This document shows positions 7,343-15,756 of a DNA stretch of 32,804 nt, piece after piece. Origin of the DNA: CAMEON01 sp045602325 (GTDB lineage Bacteria; Bacillota; Clostridia; Oscillospirales; CAG-272); assembly GCA_045602325.1 (NCBI GenBank), contig JAZSBH010000171.1, forward strand, positions 1 through 32,804, read 5' to 3'. A program made the translations under genes and the position numbers. How positions within the stretch are numbered: the first letter of the stretch is position 1; each line of letters opens with the position of its first letter. The notes beneath the pieces were generated by a model. That model was not told where the DNA came from and did not search any database. It saw nothing but the letters and a program-made list of their open reading frames with translations.

Positions 7343-7386
7343 GTGCAAATTTTCGGCGAATTTTGTAAAAGAATGCCATTTTTACC

Positions 7387-7436
7387 AAAAGGCGGCTCTC
7401 GTTGTGTACAAAATACACATTCAAAAGCCGCCCTTT
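7387..7436. terminator. intrinsic terminator of the ruvC-ecf operon
   Basis: AAAAGGCGGCT and AGCCGCCCTTTT form the outer stem and TGTGTA/TACACA an inner stem. On minus the hairpin is followed by a TTTT run. It lies about 155 bp past the end of ecfT and just upstream of the next gene's promoter. Confidence 0.85.
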
Positions 7437-7591
7437 TGTTTGTTTTGACGGAAAACCCTCTCGTTTTCTGGCAAAATGACTTAAAAATCAGTAAAAAATT
7501 TGTGAATAATTTTTTGACCGTTTTAGAACAAAAGTCGTCCTAATCCACCATAAAACAGCGAAAATCGCAATGCTTGCAAGGGTTTTAGCCG

Positions 7592-8434
7592 TTACATGGT
7601 ATAGAGCCAGCCAAATCGCGCACCGCAGATATTGATCGCCACGACTGCCGCGACGAACAGCACAATGAATAGCAAGGTGAACACGTCACGGACGTGATAC
7701 TTGAGGATACGCAGTTTGGTACGTCCTTCCCCACCGTGGTAGCAACGGCATTCCATGGCAGTAGCCAGCTCGTCGGCACGGCGGAAGACCGAGGCAAAGA
7801 GGGGGACGATGATGGGTATGAGCGCTTTCGCCCGTTGCATCAGGGAGCCTTGGGTAAAGTCGGCACCTCTCGCCTTCTGGGCGGCCATGATCTTCTCGGT
7901 CTCCTCCATGATGGTAGGGATGAAGCGCAGAGCAATGGTCATCATCATAGCGAAAGCGTGGACGGGCACCTTGATCTTGGCCAAGGGACGGAGCAGACTC
8001 TCAATGGCGTCGGTGAGAGCGATGGGGGTGGTGGTGTAGGTCAGAAACAAACTGGTTCCGATGACCATGGCCAGGATGCGCACCAGGATAAATACGGCGT
8101 GATAGATGCCCTTGGGATAGATGGTAATGATCCAAAAATCCACCAACGGCTTGACATCCTCGGCGGTGTCCACGACCCAAAAAACATTAAGCACGGCGGT
8201 AAAGGCCATGATGAAGATGAGGGCTCGGATGGAGCGCAGAACCACCTTTACGGGGATCCGGGAGATGAGAATGAGAGCAAAGCCCGACAGGAGCAGCAGG
8301 ACAAAGGAAAATGTGTTTTTACACAGGAAGGACGCCACGATATACACCACGGCGGCGATAACCTTGGTACGGGGATCCAGACGGTGGAGCACCGAATTGG
8401 CAGGGTAATACTGCCCAAAAGCAAAGCCTTTCAT
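7592..8434 (-). CDS. ecfT: energy-coupling factor transporter transmembrane protein EcfT
   Basis: The protein has 280 residues. It is the membrane scaffold that couples the two EcfA ATPases to exchangeable vitamin- or metal-binding S components. The family start LHRLDPRTKV is present near residue 16. Hydrophobic segments lie at about 27-57, 66-90, 105-130 and 245-270. The two coupling motifs are present: AQKARGAD (Ala-Arg-Gly) and a second Arg-containing motif in AMECRCYHGGEGRT. The start codon overlaps the end of ecfA2 by 4 bases (ATGA), so the two are translationally coupled. Its length and motifs are normal for group II ECF systems. No S component gene is adjacent, as expected for a shared module. 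Confidence 0.95.
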   Translation of the reverse strand: MKGFAFGQYYPANSVLHRLDPRTKVIAAVVYIVASFLCKNTFSFVLLLLSGFALILISRIPVKVVLRSIRALIFIMAFTAVLNVFWVVDTAEDVKPLVDFWIITIYPKGIYHAVFILVRILAMVIGTSLFLTYTTTPIALTDAIESLLRPLAKIKVPVHAFAMMMTIALRFIPTIMEETEKIMAAQKARGADFTQGSLMQRAKALIPIIVPLFASVFRRADELATAMECRCYHGGEGRTKLRILKYHVRDVFTLLFIVLFVAAVVAINICGARFGWLYTM

Positions 8435-9408
8435 GCACGTTCCCTCCCTTTCCCGTTCCGTTTAGCATCGGCGAAGATGTCCATAAGGGCGGCCTCGGCG
8501 GATTCCGTGGTGTAGAGACCGGCAGGCATGGGCATGCCCCCCGCCCGCAAAAGCAGGCACAATTTGGTGATCTGGGGGATATCCAGGCCAACGGCCTCCA
8601 GTTCGTCAGCACGGGCAAAGATATGGTCGCGGTTGCCGGCCATGAGCACTTTCGAATGAGCCATGACCACCACGTCGTCGCAGTACTGGGCCATATCCTC
8701 CATGCTGTGACTGACGATGATGACGGTACATCCCGTGCGGCGATTGTATTCACGAATTCCTTGGAAGATGGTGTGACGGCCTTGGGGATCCAGTCCGGCG
8801 GCAGGCTCATCCAGCACCAATACCTCCGGTCGCATGGCCATGATGCCTGCGATGGCAACGCGGCGCTTCTGACCGCCCGATAGGTCGAAGGGGGATTTAT
8901 CCATAATATCGGCGTTCAGTCCCGCAAAGGCGGCAGACTCGGCCACACGCTCCTTGATCTCCTCCTCGGAGAGCTTCATGTTGCGGGGGCCGTAGGCGAT
9001 ATCGGCGTAGACCGTCTCCTCAAAAAGCTGGTACTCGGGGTACTGCATCACCAGTCCCACGCGATAGCGGATCTTACCGATCTCCTTGGGGTGAGCCCAG
9101 ATGTCCTCGCCGTCCAGCAGGACGCGGCCGGATTCGGCGCGGGTCAAGCCGTTAAGCAACTGGATCAGGGTGGATTTGCCCGAGCCGGTGTGCCCGATGA
9201 TACCCGTCAGCTTCCCTGCGTGGATATCCAGGGACACGCCGTCCAATGCGCGCACTTCAAAGGGGGAGTTCTTGCCGTATATATAGGTGATGTTTTCCAA
9301 GCGGAGCTTGGGATGTTCGGTTTGGTTCATAATGGGAACGGCTACTGCCGCACTCGTATCCGTCCCGACCGCTTGCGGGTTCGGACGGGTCTGATTCTTT
9401 TTTTTCAT
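8431..9408 (-). CDS. ecfA2: energy-coupling factor transporter ATP-binding protein EcfA2
   Basis: The 325-residue ATPase subunit carries Walker A GHTGSGKST (72-80), a Q-loop in VMQYPEYQLFEET, the signature LSGGQKRR, Walker B VLVLDEPAAGLDP and a switch histidine in IIVSHSMEDMA. It follows ecfA1 and overlaps ecfT, and forms the heterodimeric motor with EcfA1. The first 30 or so residues (MKKKNQTRPNPQ onward) are a polar extension not needed for the fold. The start at 9408 has AAGGTGAGG about 11 bases upstream, whereas the internal ATG for MNQTEHPK has no ribosome binding site, so the longer form is preferred. Confidence 0.95.
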   Translation of the reverse strand: MKKKNQTRPNPQAVGTDTSAAVAVPIMNQTEHPKLRLENITYIYGKNSPFEVRALDGVSLDIHAGKLTGIIGHTGSGKSTLIQLLNGLTRAESGRVLLDGEDIWAHPKEIGKIRYRVGLVMQYPEYQLFEETVYADIAYGPRNMKLSEEEIKERVAESAAFAGLNADIMDKSPFDLSGGQKRRVAIAGIMAMRPEVLVLDEPAAGLDPQGRHTIFQGIREYNRRTGCTVIIVSHSMEDMAQYCDDVVVMAHSKVLMAGNRDHIFARADELEAVGLDIPQITKLCLLLRAGGMPMPAGLYTTESAEAALMDIFADAKRNGKGRERA

Positions 9409-9453
9409 GATGATAGGGTCCTCACCTTGATCAAGGTTGATGATATGCGGATT

Positions 9454-10329
9454 TCAGATCTTCTTCCAGGCATTGAGTATAGCCTCGGCACACTGCTCGG
9501 GCGTGTTGATCTCACCGTGGACGGGGAGATTTTGGGTGATGAGATACTGGGACACTGCGGTACACTGGGGGAGGTCAAGACCGGCTTTCCGAAGAGCATC
9601 ACTGTGGGTAAAGACCTCACCGGGGGTACCGTCCAACAAAAGCTTTCCGTCCGAGAGCACGATCACACGGTCAGCGCGAGCGGCCTCGTCCATATAGTGG
9701 GTGATGGACAGGACGGTAATTCCCTGCTCACGGTTGAGCTTTTCAATGGTCTCGATGACCTCTCGGCGTCCTACGGGATCCAGCATGGCAGTAGACTCGT
9801 CGAAGATCATGCATCGAGGCATCATGGCGATGATGCCGGCGATGGCCACCCGCTGCTTCTGACCGCCCGACAGGCGGTGAGGCTCGTGGCGAGCGTAGGC
9901 GGACATACCGACGGTAGCCAGGGCGTTATCCACCCGTGCACGGAGCTCGGGCTGGGGCACACCCAGGTTTTCGGGGCCGAAAGCCACGTCCTCCTCCACC
10001 ACGGTGGCAACCAACTGGTTATCGGGGTTCTGGAAGACCATGCCCACGTTCTTGCGGAGGGTCAGCACGTCCTCATCGGTGATATCGGGGGACATGACGT
10101 CCAGACCGTCCACCAGGATGGTTCCCTCGGCGAAGGTGTAGTCGTCGATGACCATATTCAGCAGTTTGGCAAAGGTGGACTTGCCCGATCCGTTGTGCCC
10201 CAGGATGACTACGTATTCTCCCTCACGGATATCCAATGAGACATTCTTGAGCACGGGAATAGGCTTTTCATCCTCGCCTACGTAGGCGTAAGAAAGATTT
10301 TTAATATGAATAAAGGGGTTATTTTCCAT
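9454..10329 (-). CDS. ecfA1: energy-coupling factor transporter ATP-binding protein EcfA1
   Basis: The 291-residue ATPase has Walker A GHNGSGKST (44-52), a Q-loop in MVFQNPDNQLVAT, the signature LSGGQKQR (153-160) and Walker B CMIFDESTAMLDP. The DES (not DEP) variant after Walker B is typical of EcfA1 and separates it from EcfA2 next door. The switch region is LSITHYMDEAARADR. AAAGGAG lies 6 bases before the ATG. It is the first of the three ECF genes and lies 27 bp after the methyltransferase gene, so all five genes from ruvC down are probably one transcript. Confidence 0.95.
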   Translation of the reverse strand: MENNPFIHIKNLSYAYVGEDEKPIPVLKNVSLDIREGEYVVILGHNGSGKSTFAKLLNMVIDDYTFAEGTILVDGLDVMSPDITDEDVLTLRKNVGMVFQNPDNQLVATVVEEDVAFGPENLGVPQPELRARVDNALATVGMSAYARHEPHRLSGGQKQRVAIAGIIAMMPRCMIFDESTAMLDPVGRREVIETIEKLNREQGITVLSITHYMDEAARADRVIVLSDGKLLLDGTPGEVFTHSDALRKAGLDLPQCTAVSQYLITQNLPVHGEINTPEQCAEAILNAWKKI

Positions 10330-10356
10330 GGAATACTCCTTTCGGGAGAATAGCGA

Positions 10357-11238
10357 TCAATCCCTCTGCCAACGGGCGGATGCGCCGCAAGGCAGTACCG
10401 AGCCCGTAGCGCTGACCCGCAGACCCAGCTCGCCCGCCTCGGTGCGGCCGCCGTGGGGCTTCTTGACCTTCAGGTCGAGAAGGTAGGTCATGGTGAGGGG
10501 GGAGAGACCGGTGGTGTAGGAATTGATGAGGAAAAACAGGGCGTCATCGGACACCAGCTTTGCGGCAAGCTCCACCAGCTCGCCCACGCAATCCTCCAGC
10601 TTCCAGACCTCACCTCCGGGACCGCGGCCGTAGGAGGGAGGATCCATGATGATACCGTCGTACTTGTTGCCTCGGCGGATCTCCCGCTCCACGAACTTCT
10701 TGCAGTCGTCAACGATGTAGCGGATGGGGGCTTCACCGAGCCCGCAAAGCTGGGCGTTTTCCTTGGCCTGGGCTACGATACCCTTGGCGGCGTCCACGTG
10801 AACTACCGCCGCACCGGCTTTTGCGGCGGCCATGGTGGCACCTCCGGTGTAGGCAAAGAGGTTCAGCACCTTGATCGGACGGTTGGGATCCTCTGTTTTC
10901 GCCTTACGGATGAGACCCGAGAACCAATCCCAATTCGCGGCCTGCTCGGGGAACAGACCCGTGTGCTTGAAGCCCATGGGACGGAGGACAAAGCGGAGAT
11001 CCTCGCCGTACCCGATCTGCCACTGGGCGGGGAGGTCGTTTTTGACCCAGGCACCGCCACCCGTATGGGAACGGCGATAGATGCCGTCCGCCTTCTTCCA
11101 CAGGGGGGAGGTAGCGCAATCCTTCCAGATGATCTGGGGATCGGGACGGATGAGGATGTATTTGCCCCACCGCTCCAATCTCTCGCCATCGGCGGTATCG
11201 ATGAGTTCGTAGTCTTTCCAGTTATCGGCACACCACAT
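10357..11238 (-). CDS. class I SAM-dependent methyltransferase (RlmI/COG1092-like)
   Basis: The protein has 293 residues. An N-terminal part (about 1-100) includes RPMGFKHTGLFPEQAANWDW, followed by the Rossmann-like SAM domain with motif I in VLNLFAYTGGATMAAAKAGA, an acidic residue after VVHVDAAKG, and a DPPSYGRG catalytic-type motif near residue 198. The DPPSYxRG sequence and overall order fit the COG1092 family, which includes the 23S rRNA cytosine methyltransferase RlmI, but the N-terminal PUA domain of RlmI is not evident. The substrate is therefore open. AAGGAG precedes the ATG at 11238. It sits between ruvC (20 bp upstream) and ecfA1 (27 bp downstream). Confidence 0.82.
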   Translation of the reverse strand: MWCADNWKDYELIDTADGERLERWGKYILIRPDPQIIWKDCATSPLWKKADGIYRRSHTGGGAWVKNDLPAQWQIGYGEDLRFVLRPMGFKHTGLFPEQAANWDWFSGLIRKAKTEDPNRPIKVLNLFAYTGGATMAAAKAGAAVVHVDAAKGIVAQAKENAQLCGLGEAPIRYIVDDCKKFVEREIRRGNKYDGIIMDPPSYGRGPGGEVWKLEDCVGELVELAAKLVSDDALFFLINSYTTGLSPLTMTYLLDLKVKKPHGGRTEAGELGLRVSATGSVLPCGASARWQRD

Positions 11239-11258
11239 AGATGTTTTCTCCTTGTTTC

Positions 11259-11762
11259 TTACTGCATTTTATTGAAGTACCCGCCCAGCCGCGAGCAGCC
11301 GCTATGAGCGTGACAAATGGCAATGGCCAGGGCATCGGCGGTATCGTCGGGCTTTGGGGGCTCGGGAAGGTTCAGGATGCGGGTCACCATGGAGATGACC
11401 TGTTTCTTGTCGGCTGCACCGTAGCCAACCACCGCCTGCTTGACCTGCATGGGGGTATATTCCGCCAATTCCAAGCCCTTTTCCTGCCCGGTCATGAGGA
11501 TCACACCTCTGGCCTCGGCTACCCGGATACCCGTGGTAATGTTCTTGGTAAAGAACAACTCCTCCACCGCCATCTGGGTGGGCTTGAATTTGTCAATGAT
11601 GGCGCAAAGGTCGCGGTGGATCAGGGCGAGGCGCCGGGAAGTCTCTATTCCGGCAGGGGTGTTGATGCTCCCATAGGCCAGGGGGCGGAAGCGGGTATTT
11701 TGGTAGTCCAGAACCCCCCATCCCACGATGGCCAAGCCGGGGTCGATACCCAGAATGATCAT
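11259..11762 (-). CDS. ruvC: crossover junction endodeoxyribonuclease RuvC
   Basis: The 167-residue enzyme resolves Holliday junctions during recombination repair as a dimer with RuvAB. It has the RNase H-like fold with GIDPGLAIVGWGV at the start (Asp7), VEELFF (Glu67/68), and the C-terminal acidic pair in KPDDTADALAIAICH (Asp140, Asp143). These four acidic positions match the known catalytic set. GGAGGA precedes the ATG. It is the first gene of the operon, directly under a consensus promoter. ruvA and ruvB do not follow it here, which departs from the common ruvCAB order. Confidence 0.97.
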   Translation of the reverse strand: MIILGIDPGLAIVGWGVLDYQNTRFRPLAYGSINTPAGIETSRRLALIHRDLCAIIDKFKPTQMAVEELFFTKNITTGIRVAEARGVILMTGQEKGLELAEYTPMQVKQAVVGYGAADKKQVISMVTRILNLPEPPKPDDTADALAIAICHAHSGCSRLGGYFNKMQ

Positions 11763-11794
11763 ATTTTTCCTCCGCGTGCATATTTTATCATTTT

Positions 11795-11823
11795 ATTATA
11801 CCACAAAAAACCCCGCAAGTCAA
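11795..11823 (-). promoter_or_regulatory. consensus promoter of the ruvC-ecf operon
   Basis: TTGACT (11818-11823), a 17-base spacer and TATAAT (11795-11800) lie on the minus strand. The leader to ruvC is about 25 nt. Confidence 0.92.
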
Positions 11824-11951
11824 ATGGTATGAAGGGAAAAATGCAGGATTTTATGAGTTTTTTTCTGTGCAAACCGCCAAATATCCTGCCATCTCCCTTT
11901 TTCTCCCGTAAATCCGCCAAAAGCGATTCAAAAGCTCCCCTACGCAGCTTC

Positions 11952-11980
11952 TTGACAAACACAATATTTTATGGTATCCT
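11952..11980 (+). promoter_or_regulatory. sigma-A promoter of the phosphofructokinase gene
   Basis: TTGACA (11952-11957), a 17-base spacer and TATCCT (11975-11980). The leader is about 35 nt and includes GAAAGGA. Confidence 0.85.
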
Positions 11981-12020
11981 ATTACCATCGAATACTTCCC
12001 TACCGAAAGGACATGAAAAT

Positions 12021-13301
12021 ATGGAATTCTTACACGGAAATGCTATCGTCGGCCAGTCGGGCGGCCCTACCGCCGCCATTAACGCTACCCTCGCGGGTGT
12101 CATCCGCGGCGCGCTGGATGAGATTGCCAAAAAGGACGGCGCCGACGGCGCGGCCATCACCCGCCTGTACGGCATGAAAAACGGCGTGGACGGGCTTCTC
12201 CGCGAGGACATCGTGGAGCTGGACAGGCTCTTCGCTCCCGAACCGGACGGCAAATATGCCGCCCTTGACCGTCTGACCTTGACCCCTGCCGCTGCGCTGG
12301 GCTCCTGCCGCAGAAAGCTCCCTGCCGCCGGGGCGAAGGACGAGGCCGAGGTCATGGACAAGCTCTTCGGCATTTTTGAAAAGTACGATATCCGTTACTT
12401 CTTCTACATCGGCGGAAACGACTCCATGGACACGGTCGCCAAGGTTTCGGCTTATGCTGAGAAGAAGAACTACCCCATCCGTGTCATGGGCGTGCCCAAG
12501 ACCATTGACAACGACCTGGTGGGTACCGACCACACCCCCGGCTTCGGCTCGGCGGCTAAATATATTGCCGTGACCATGCAGGAGATCCTTCGCGACACCG
12601 CGGTCTACACCGTTCCCGCCGTCACCATCGTGGAGATCATGGGACGTGACGCGGGCTGGCTGACGGCTTCGGCGGCGCTGGGTCGCATTGTCAACGATGT
12701 TGAGCCCGATCTGGTGTATCTGCCCGAGGTTCCCTTTTCTTACGAGAATTTCTACGCTGACCTCAAAGAGGCTCTTGCTCGCCATCCCAATGTGGTAGTA
12801 GCTGTGTCCGAGGGTCTGGAATGTGCTGACGGGACTCTGGTGGGTGCCAGCACCCAGAGCGGCGCGGTGGATGCCTTCGGGCACAAGTATCTAGAGGGCA
12901 CCGGTAAGGCGCTGGAGCTGGCGGTCAAGGCCGAACTTGGCTGTAAGGTGCGCTCGGTGGAGCTGAATCTGCCTCAGCGCTGCGCCGGTCATCTGGTGTC
13001 GGCACAGGATATTGCCGAGTCCCTGGAGGTGGGCCGTCACGCAGTGATGGCCGCTGTGGCGGGTGTCAGCCGTGAGATGATGACCATTAAACGCGTATCG
13101 AGTGACCCCTACGCCTTTGAGATCGGACACGAGGATATTTTCAAGATCGCCAATCAGACGAGGTGCGTGCCCGCCGAATTTATCAACGAGCGGGGTAACC
13201 ACGTGACGGATGAATGCTTGCAGTATCTGTTGCCTCTGATTAAGGGCGAGCGGTATCCCGAGTACGTGGATGGGTTGCCTTGTCATTGGGTTTTGAAGTG
13301 A
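12021..13301 (+). CDS. pfp: 6-phosphofructokinase, pyrophosphate-dependent type
   Basis: The 426-residue enzyme phosphorylates fructose 6-phosphate in glycolysis. The N-terminal phosphoryl-donor loop is GQSGGPTAAINAT (11-23). The donor-selecting site reads GGNDSMDT (131-138) and the catalytic loop PKTIDND (159-165). ATP-dependent enzymes carry GGDGS and PGTIDND. The Asp in place of the second Gly and the Lys in PKTIDND are the marks of pyrophosphate-dependent enzymes, so PPi is the likely donor and the step reversible. MGRDAGWLTA is also present. The frame is open far upstream, but the ATG at 12021 is chosen because GAAAGG is about 10 bases upstream and the promoter is at 11952-11980. An alternative ATG at 12013 is out of frame. 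Confidence 0.93.
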   Translation: MEFLHGNAIVGQSGGPTAAINATLAGVIRGALDEIAKKDGADGAAITRLYGMKNGVDGLLREDIVELDRLFAPEPDGKYAALDRLTLTPAAALGSCRRKLPAAGAKDEAEVMDKLFGIFEKYDIRYFFYIGGNDSMDTVAKVSAYAEKKNYPIRVMGVPKTIDNDLVGTDHTPGFGSAAKYIAVTMQEILRDTAVYTVPAVTIVEIMGRDAGWLTASAALGRIVNDVEPDLVYLPEVPFSYENFYADLKEALARHPNVVVAVSEGLECADGTLVGASTQSGAVDAFGHKYLEGTGKALELAVKAELGCKVRSVELNLPQRCAGHLVSAQDIAESLEVGRHAVMAAVAGVSREMMTIKRVSSDPYAFEIGHEDIFKIANQTRCVPAEFINERGNHVTDECLQYLLPLIKGERYPEYVDGLPCHWVLK

Positions 13302-13310
13302 ATCACACAG

Positions 13311-13350
13311 AAAGAATACGGAGTACCCACGAGGGCAAGCCGTATTCTTT
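13311..13350. terminator. intrinsic terminator after phosphofructokinase
   Basis: AAAGAATACGG (13311-13321) pairs with CCGTATTCTTT (13340-13350), followed by TTGCTTTT. It lies 10 bp past the stop codon and could also end the convergent ABC operon. Confidence 0.85.
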
Positions 13351-13381
13351 TGCTTTTATGAAATTCTTCGTGTTGGCCATG

Positions 13382-14113
13382 TCATTGCCGCTTCATCTGC
13401 CTCAAAAACAGCAGGATAGCTGCGCAAAGCAGGACGGCGCCATACCCCAACACCCACCATAAATGAGGAACAATATCCGCGTATTGCCCTGCCAGCACAG
13501 CCCGTTCCATTTCCACGGCGTGAACAAACGGGAGCGCATACGCAATTTTCTTGAATGCGCCACCCACCAGCTCCAGGTCGAACCAAGCACCCGACAGCCA
13601 CGCCGACAGGTTGGTGAGCAGAGCGCCGCAGATGCCGCCCACCTGCTTATCGGTCAGGATACTACCGAACAAAAGGCCCAGGGCGATATACAGCACCGAG
13701 ATGGGAATGATGAGCAGGATCGCGTAGAGGATGTTGACCGATATGTCAAGGCCGAGAAGGATGGCGGCGACATAGCAGATCGCGCTCTGTGCCATGGAAA
13801 TGGGCAGAATGGGGAGGGCATAGCTCAAAATGAAATCCGACGGTGTCAGAGGGGTCGTGTACAGCCGTTGCAGGAGAGAGCTACTACGGTCTTTGGATAT
13901 GACTGTGGCGGAAAAGAGAGTCATGAAGGAGAGGCCGAAGACCGTGATACCGGGGGTAAGGCGCCCGATCTCAAAGAGACTCACGGGGATGCTTGCCTGG
14001 ATCGCGCTCATGAGCAAAAGCAGTACCAGGGGAAAGCCCAACCCGAAAAACAGGGTAATGGGGTCGCGAAGGAGTTCTTTGGTGTTTCGTCTTGCGAAGG
14101 TCATCATTCTCAT
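13382..14113 (-). CDS. ABC-2 type transporter permease
   Basis: The 243-residue protein has six hydrophobic segments (about 20-40, 54-72, 95-118, 125-150, 160-180, 215-238). An N-terminal stretch ARRNTKELLRDPITLFFGLG and a TVISKDRSSSLLQRLYTTPL segment are typical of ABC-2 permeases of drug, bacteriocin or lipid exporters. It is the last gene of the operon and its ATG shares one base with the ATPase stop (TAATG), so the pair is coupled. The substrate cannot be read from the sequence. Confidence 0.88.
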   Translation of the reverse strand: MRMMTFARRNTKELLRDPITLFFGLGFPLVLLLLMSAIQASIPVSLFEIGRLTPGITVFGLSFMTLFSATVISKDRSSSLLQRLYTTPLTPSDFILSYALPILPISMAQSAICYVAAILLGLDISVNILYAILLIIPISVLYIALGLLFGSILTDKQVGGICGALLTNLSAWLSGAWFDLELVGGAFKKIAYALPFVHAVEMERAVLAGQYADIVPHLWWVLGYGAVLLCAAILLFLRQMKRQ

Positions 14114-14838
14114 TACGTCACTCCTTTCACGATACGGATGAAGGCCTGCTCGAAGTCATCCGTTTGGGTGATCTCCTTGATCCTTGCGGCGGTATCGCAG
14201 ACAAGGAGCTTTCCGTCCTTCATAATGGCTATGCGGTCGGAGAGGGCTTCGGCCTCCTCCATATAGTGCGTGGTCAGGATCACGGTAACCCTGCCCTTCA
14301 AGGCACGGATCATATCCCAAAGATCACTTCTGGCCAGCACGTCCAGCCCAAGGGTGGGCTCGTCCAGAAACAGGATTCTCGGCTCGCTGATGAGTGCCAT
14401 GGCGATGCTGAGCCGTCTCTGCCAGCCGCCCGATAGCTTACCTGCTTTGCGGTTGATCACGCTTTCCAGACCGAGAAGCACTGTCAGCTCCTTGATCTTT
14501 TGGTTTCGATTGTCCTTGGAAAAGCCATGCACACCGCATATGAGTTCTAAATTTTCCTTTACCGTAAGACCGGGGGCTATAGCGGTCTCCTGGGGAGATA
14601 CAGCAATGAGGGATTTGACGGCGGCGGCATCCCTTCGGATGCTGTGTCCCAACAGGTAGGCATCTCCGTCGGTGGGCTTTGTGAGGCAGGAGAGCATTTT
14701 GACGGTGGTGGTCTTGCCTGCTCCGTTCACGCCCAGAAGGGAGAGCAGCTCTCCTTCCTCCACGGAAAGAGAAAGTTCGTTCACGGCAACAACGTCCTTG
14801 TATCGCTTCGTGAGTTCATCTATTTTGATCGCGTTCAT
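14113..14838 (-). CDS. ABC transporter ATP-binding protein (ABC-2 exporter)
   Basis: The 241-residue ATPase has Walker A GVNGAGKTT (36-44), Q-loop SPQETAIAPGLT, the signature LSGGWQRR (135-142), Walker B ILFLDEPTLGLDVLAR and switch ILTTHYMEEAEALSDR. The signature has Trp where most have Gln or Met, a mild variation seen in exporter ATPases. The ATG at 14838 is chosen because GGGAGGC lies 7 bases upstream; an ATG two codons earlier is only 1 base from that site. It works with the overlapping permease. The operon starts with a LytTR regulator and DUF3021, which is a common layout for exporters induced by envelope or peptide stress. Confidence 0.93.
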   Translation of the reverse strand: MNAIKIDELTKRYKDVVAVNELSLSVEEGELLSLLGVNGAGKTTTVKMLSCLTKPTDGDAYLLGHSIRRDAAAVKSLIAVSPQETAIAPGLTVKENLELICGVHGFSKDNRNQKIKELTVLLGLESVINRKAGKLSGGWQRRLSIAMALISEPRILFLDEPTLGLDVLARSDLWDMIRALKGRVTVILTTHYMEEAEALSDRIAIMKDGKLLVCDTAARIKEITQTDDFEQAFIRIVKGVT

Positions 14839-14863
14839 TTTCATGCCTCCCTATGTCAACTGT

Positions 14864-15295
14864 TTACCGCAATTTTTGATTCAGCTTCCTCACGGTCGCT
14901 TTGATACTAAAATAGATAATCAGCCAGATGACTCCGTATCCACCTACAAATATACCGGTGAAGATACCGAGGGAAAGAGGATCAAAGGGGAGCCAAGTAT
15001 TCACGACGTAGCACAGGACGTACGCAACGTAGAGCAAGCTGAGATGGCACAGCGAGGATTTTCCCAAAGACCAGGACTCGATCTGATAGAAAACACTGGC
15101 ACCTGCGTGGACAAAGGCCAAAAGGTAGGTGGAGATAACGGAGGTGAATACCTCCACACCGCTCAGGGTGAAATTCTCCAATGTCAGCTGGAGTATCAGG
15201 TAGATAATGCCCATAATCACGGGGCCGAAGCCTGCGAACATGAATCCGCGGAAGAAGAAATCTTTCACAGGTGTTTGGGTAACGGGACGCTTCAT
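14864..15295 (-). CDS. DUF3021 family membrane protein
   Basis: The 143-residue protein has four hydrophobic segments (about 12-38, 46-68, 82-102, 108-130) and a basic C-terminal end (KATVRKLNQKLR). It contains GFMFAGFGPVIMGIIYLILQ and a central YQIESWSLGKSSLCHLSLLY that match the DUF3021 pattern. Its start overlaps the LytTR stop by 4 bases (ATGA). DUF3021 genes are nearly always next to a LytTR gene; the membrane protein is thought to hold or sense for the regulator, but that is inference here. Confidence 0.85.
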   Translation of the reverse strand: MKRPVTQTPVKDFFFRGFMFAGFGPVIMGIIYLILQLTLENFTLSGVEVFTSVISTYLLAFVHAGASVFYQIESWSLGKSSLCHLSLLYVAYVLCYVVNTWLPFDPLSLGIFTGIFVGGYGVIWLIIYFSIKATVRKLNQKLR

Positions 15296-15732
15296 TTCTT
15301 CATACCCATCCTTTCTTTGACTTTTTTGAGTTGTCGGCGGGAGACATAGTCGCGGTGGTTGTTTTGGAAGGTCACCATGAGCGCGCCGCCTATGGAAGCA
15401 TCGAAGCGGGCAATCTTGCGGATATTGGCGAGGCAGGACTGGTTGATCTTCACGAATCCCTCGTCCTGCATCTCTTCAATAACGTAGAGAGGAAAACGGA
15501 CGGTGAGTTTTTCTTTTTCAGTAAGGGCGTAGACCTTGCCGCCCTCCACGGTAAAGCAATGCACCTCGGCGGGGGTAAGTCGGACAATCTTCCCTGCCTC
15601 CCCGTAGCCTACGAGCTCGGTGCCCATCTGCTCAATGAACGACTCCAGCTCTTCCACGGCTTTGGTGCGGCGGCGGGCGTGGATGATGACCTCCTCGTCG
15701 CAGTTGGGGTCGATGATGGTTGTGTGTTTCAT
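15292..15732 (-). CDS. LytTR-type DNA-binding regulator
   Basis: The 146-residue protein lacks a receiver domain. The N-terminal part (about 1-45) includes EVIIHARRRTKAVEELESFI. The LytTR domain (about 46-144) contains VHCFTVEGGKVYALTEKEKL, a LYVIEEM segment, then FVKINQSCLANIRKIARFDA and a C-terminal RDYVSRRQLKKVKERMG. Its hallmarks are the F-V-K-I-N-Q-S-C-L-A-N-I core and the SRR-x-L-K-x-V-K-x end. AAGGAGG lies 9 bases before the ATG at 15732; longer readings have no ribosome binding site. As first gene of the operon it probably controls its own promoter and the downstream exporter. Confidence 0.92.
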   Translation of the reverse strand: MKHTTIIDPNCDEEVIIHARRRTKAVEELESFIEQMGTELVGYGEAGKIVRLTPAEVHCFTVEGGKVYALTEKEKLTVRFPLYVIEEMQDEGFVKINQSCLANIRKIARFDASIGGALMVTFQNNHRDYVSRRQLKKVKERMGMKK

Positions 15733-15756
15733 AAGGCGGTACCTCCTTGTGAGTCC

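Noticed and set aside
11241..12020. Extension of the phosphofructokinase frame by 260 codons upstream
   Set aside because: The extension is antisense to ruvC and crosses both promoters; the family start is at 12021.
12030..12884. 284-codon minus-strand frame
   Set aside because: It is antisense to the phosphofructokinase gene and has no motif.
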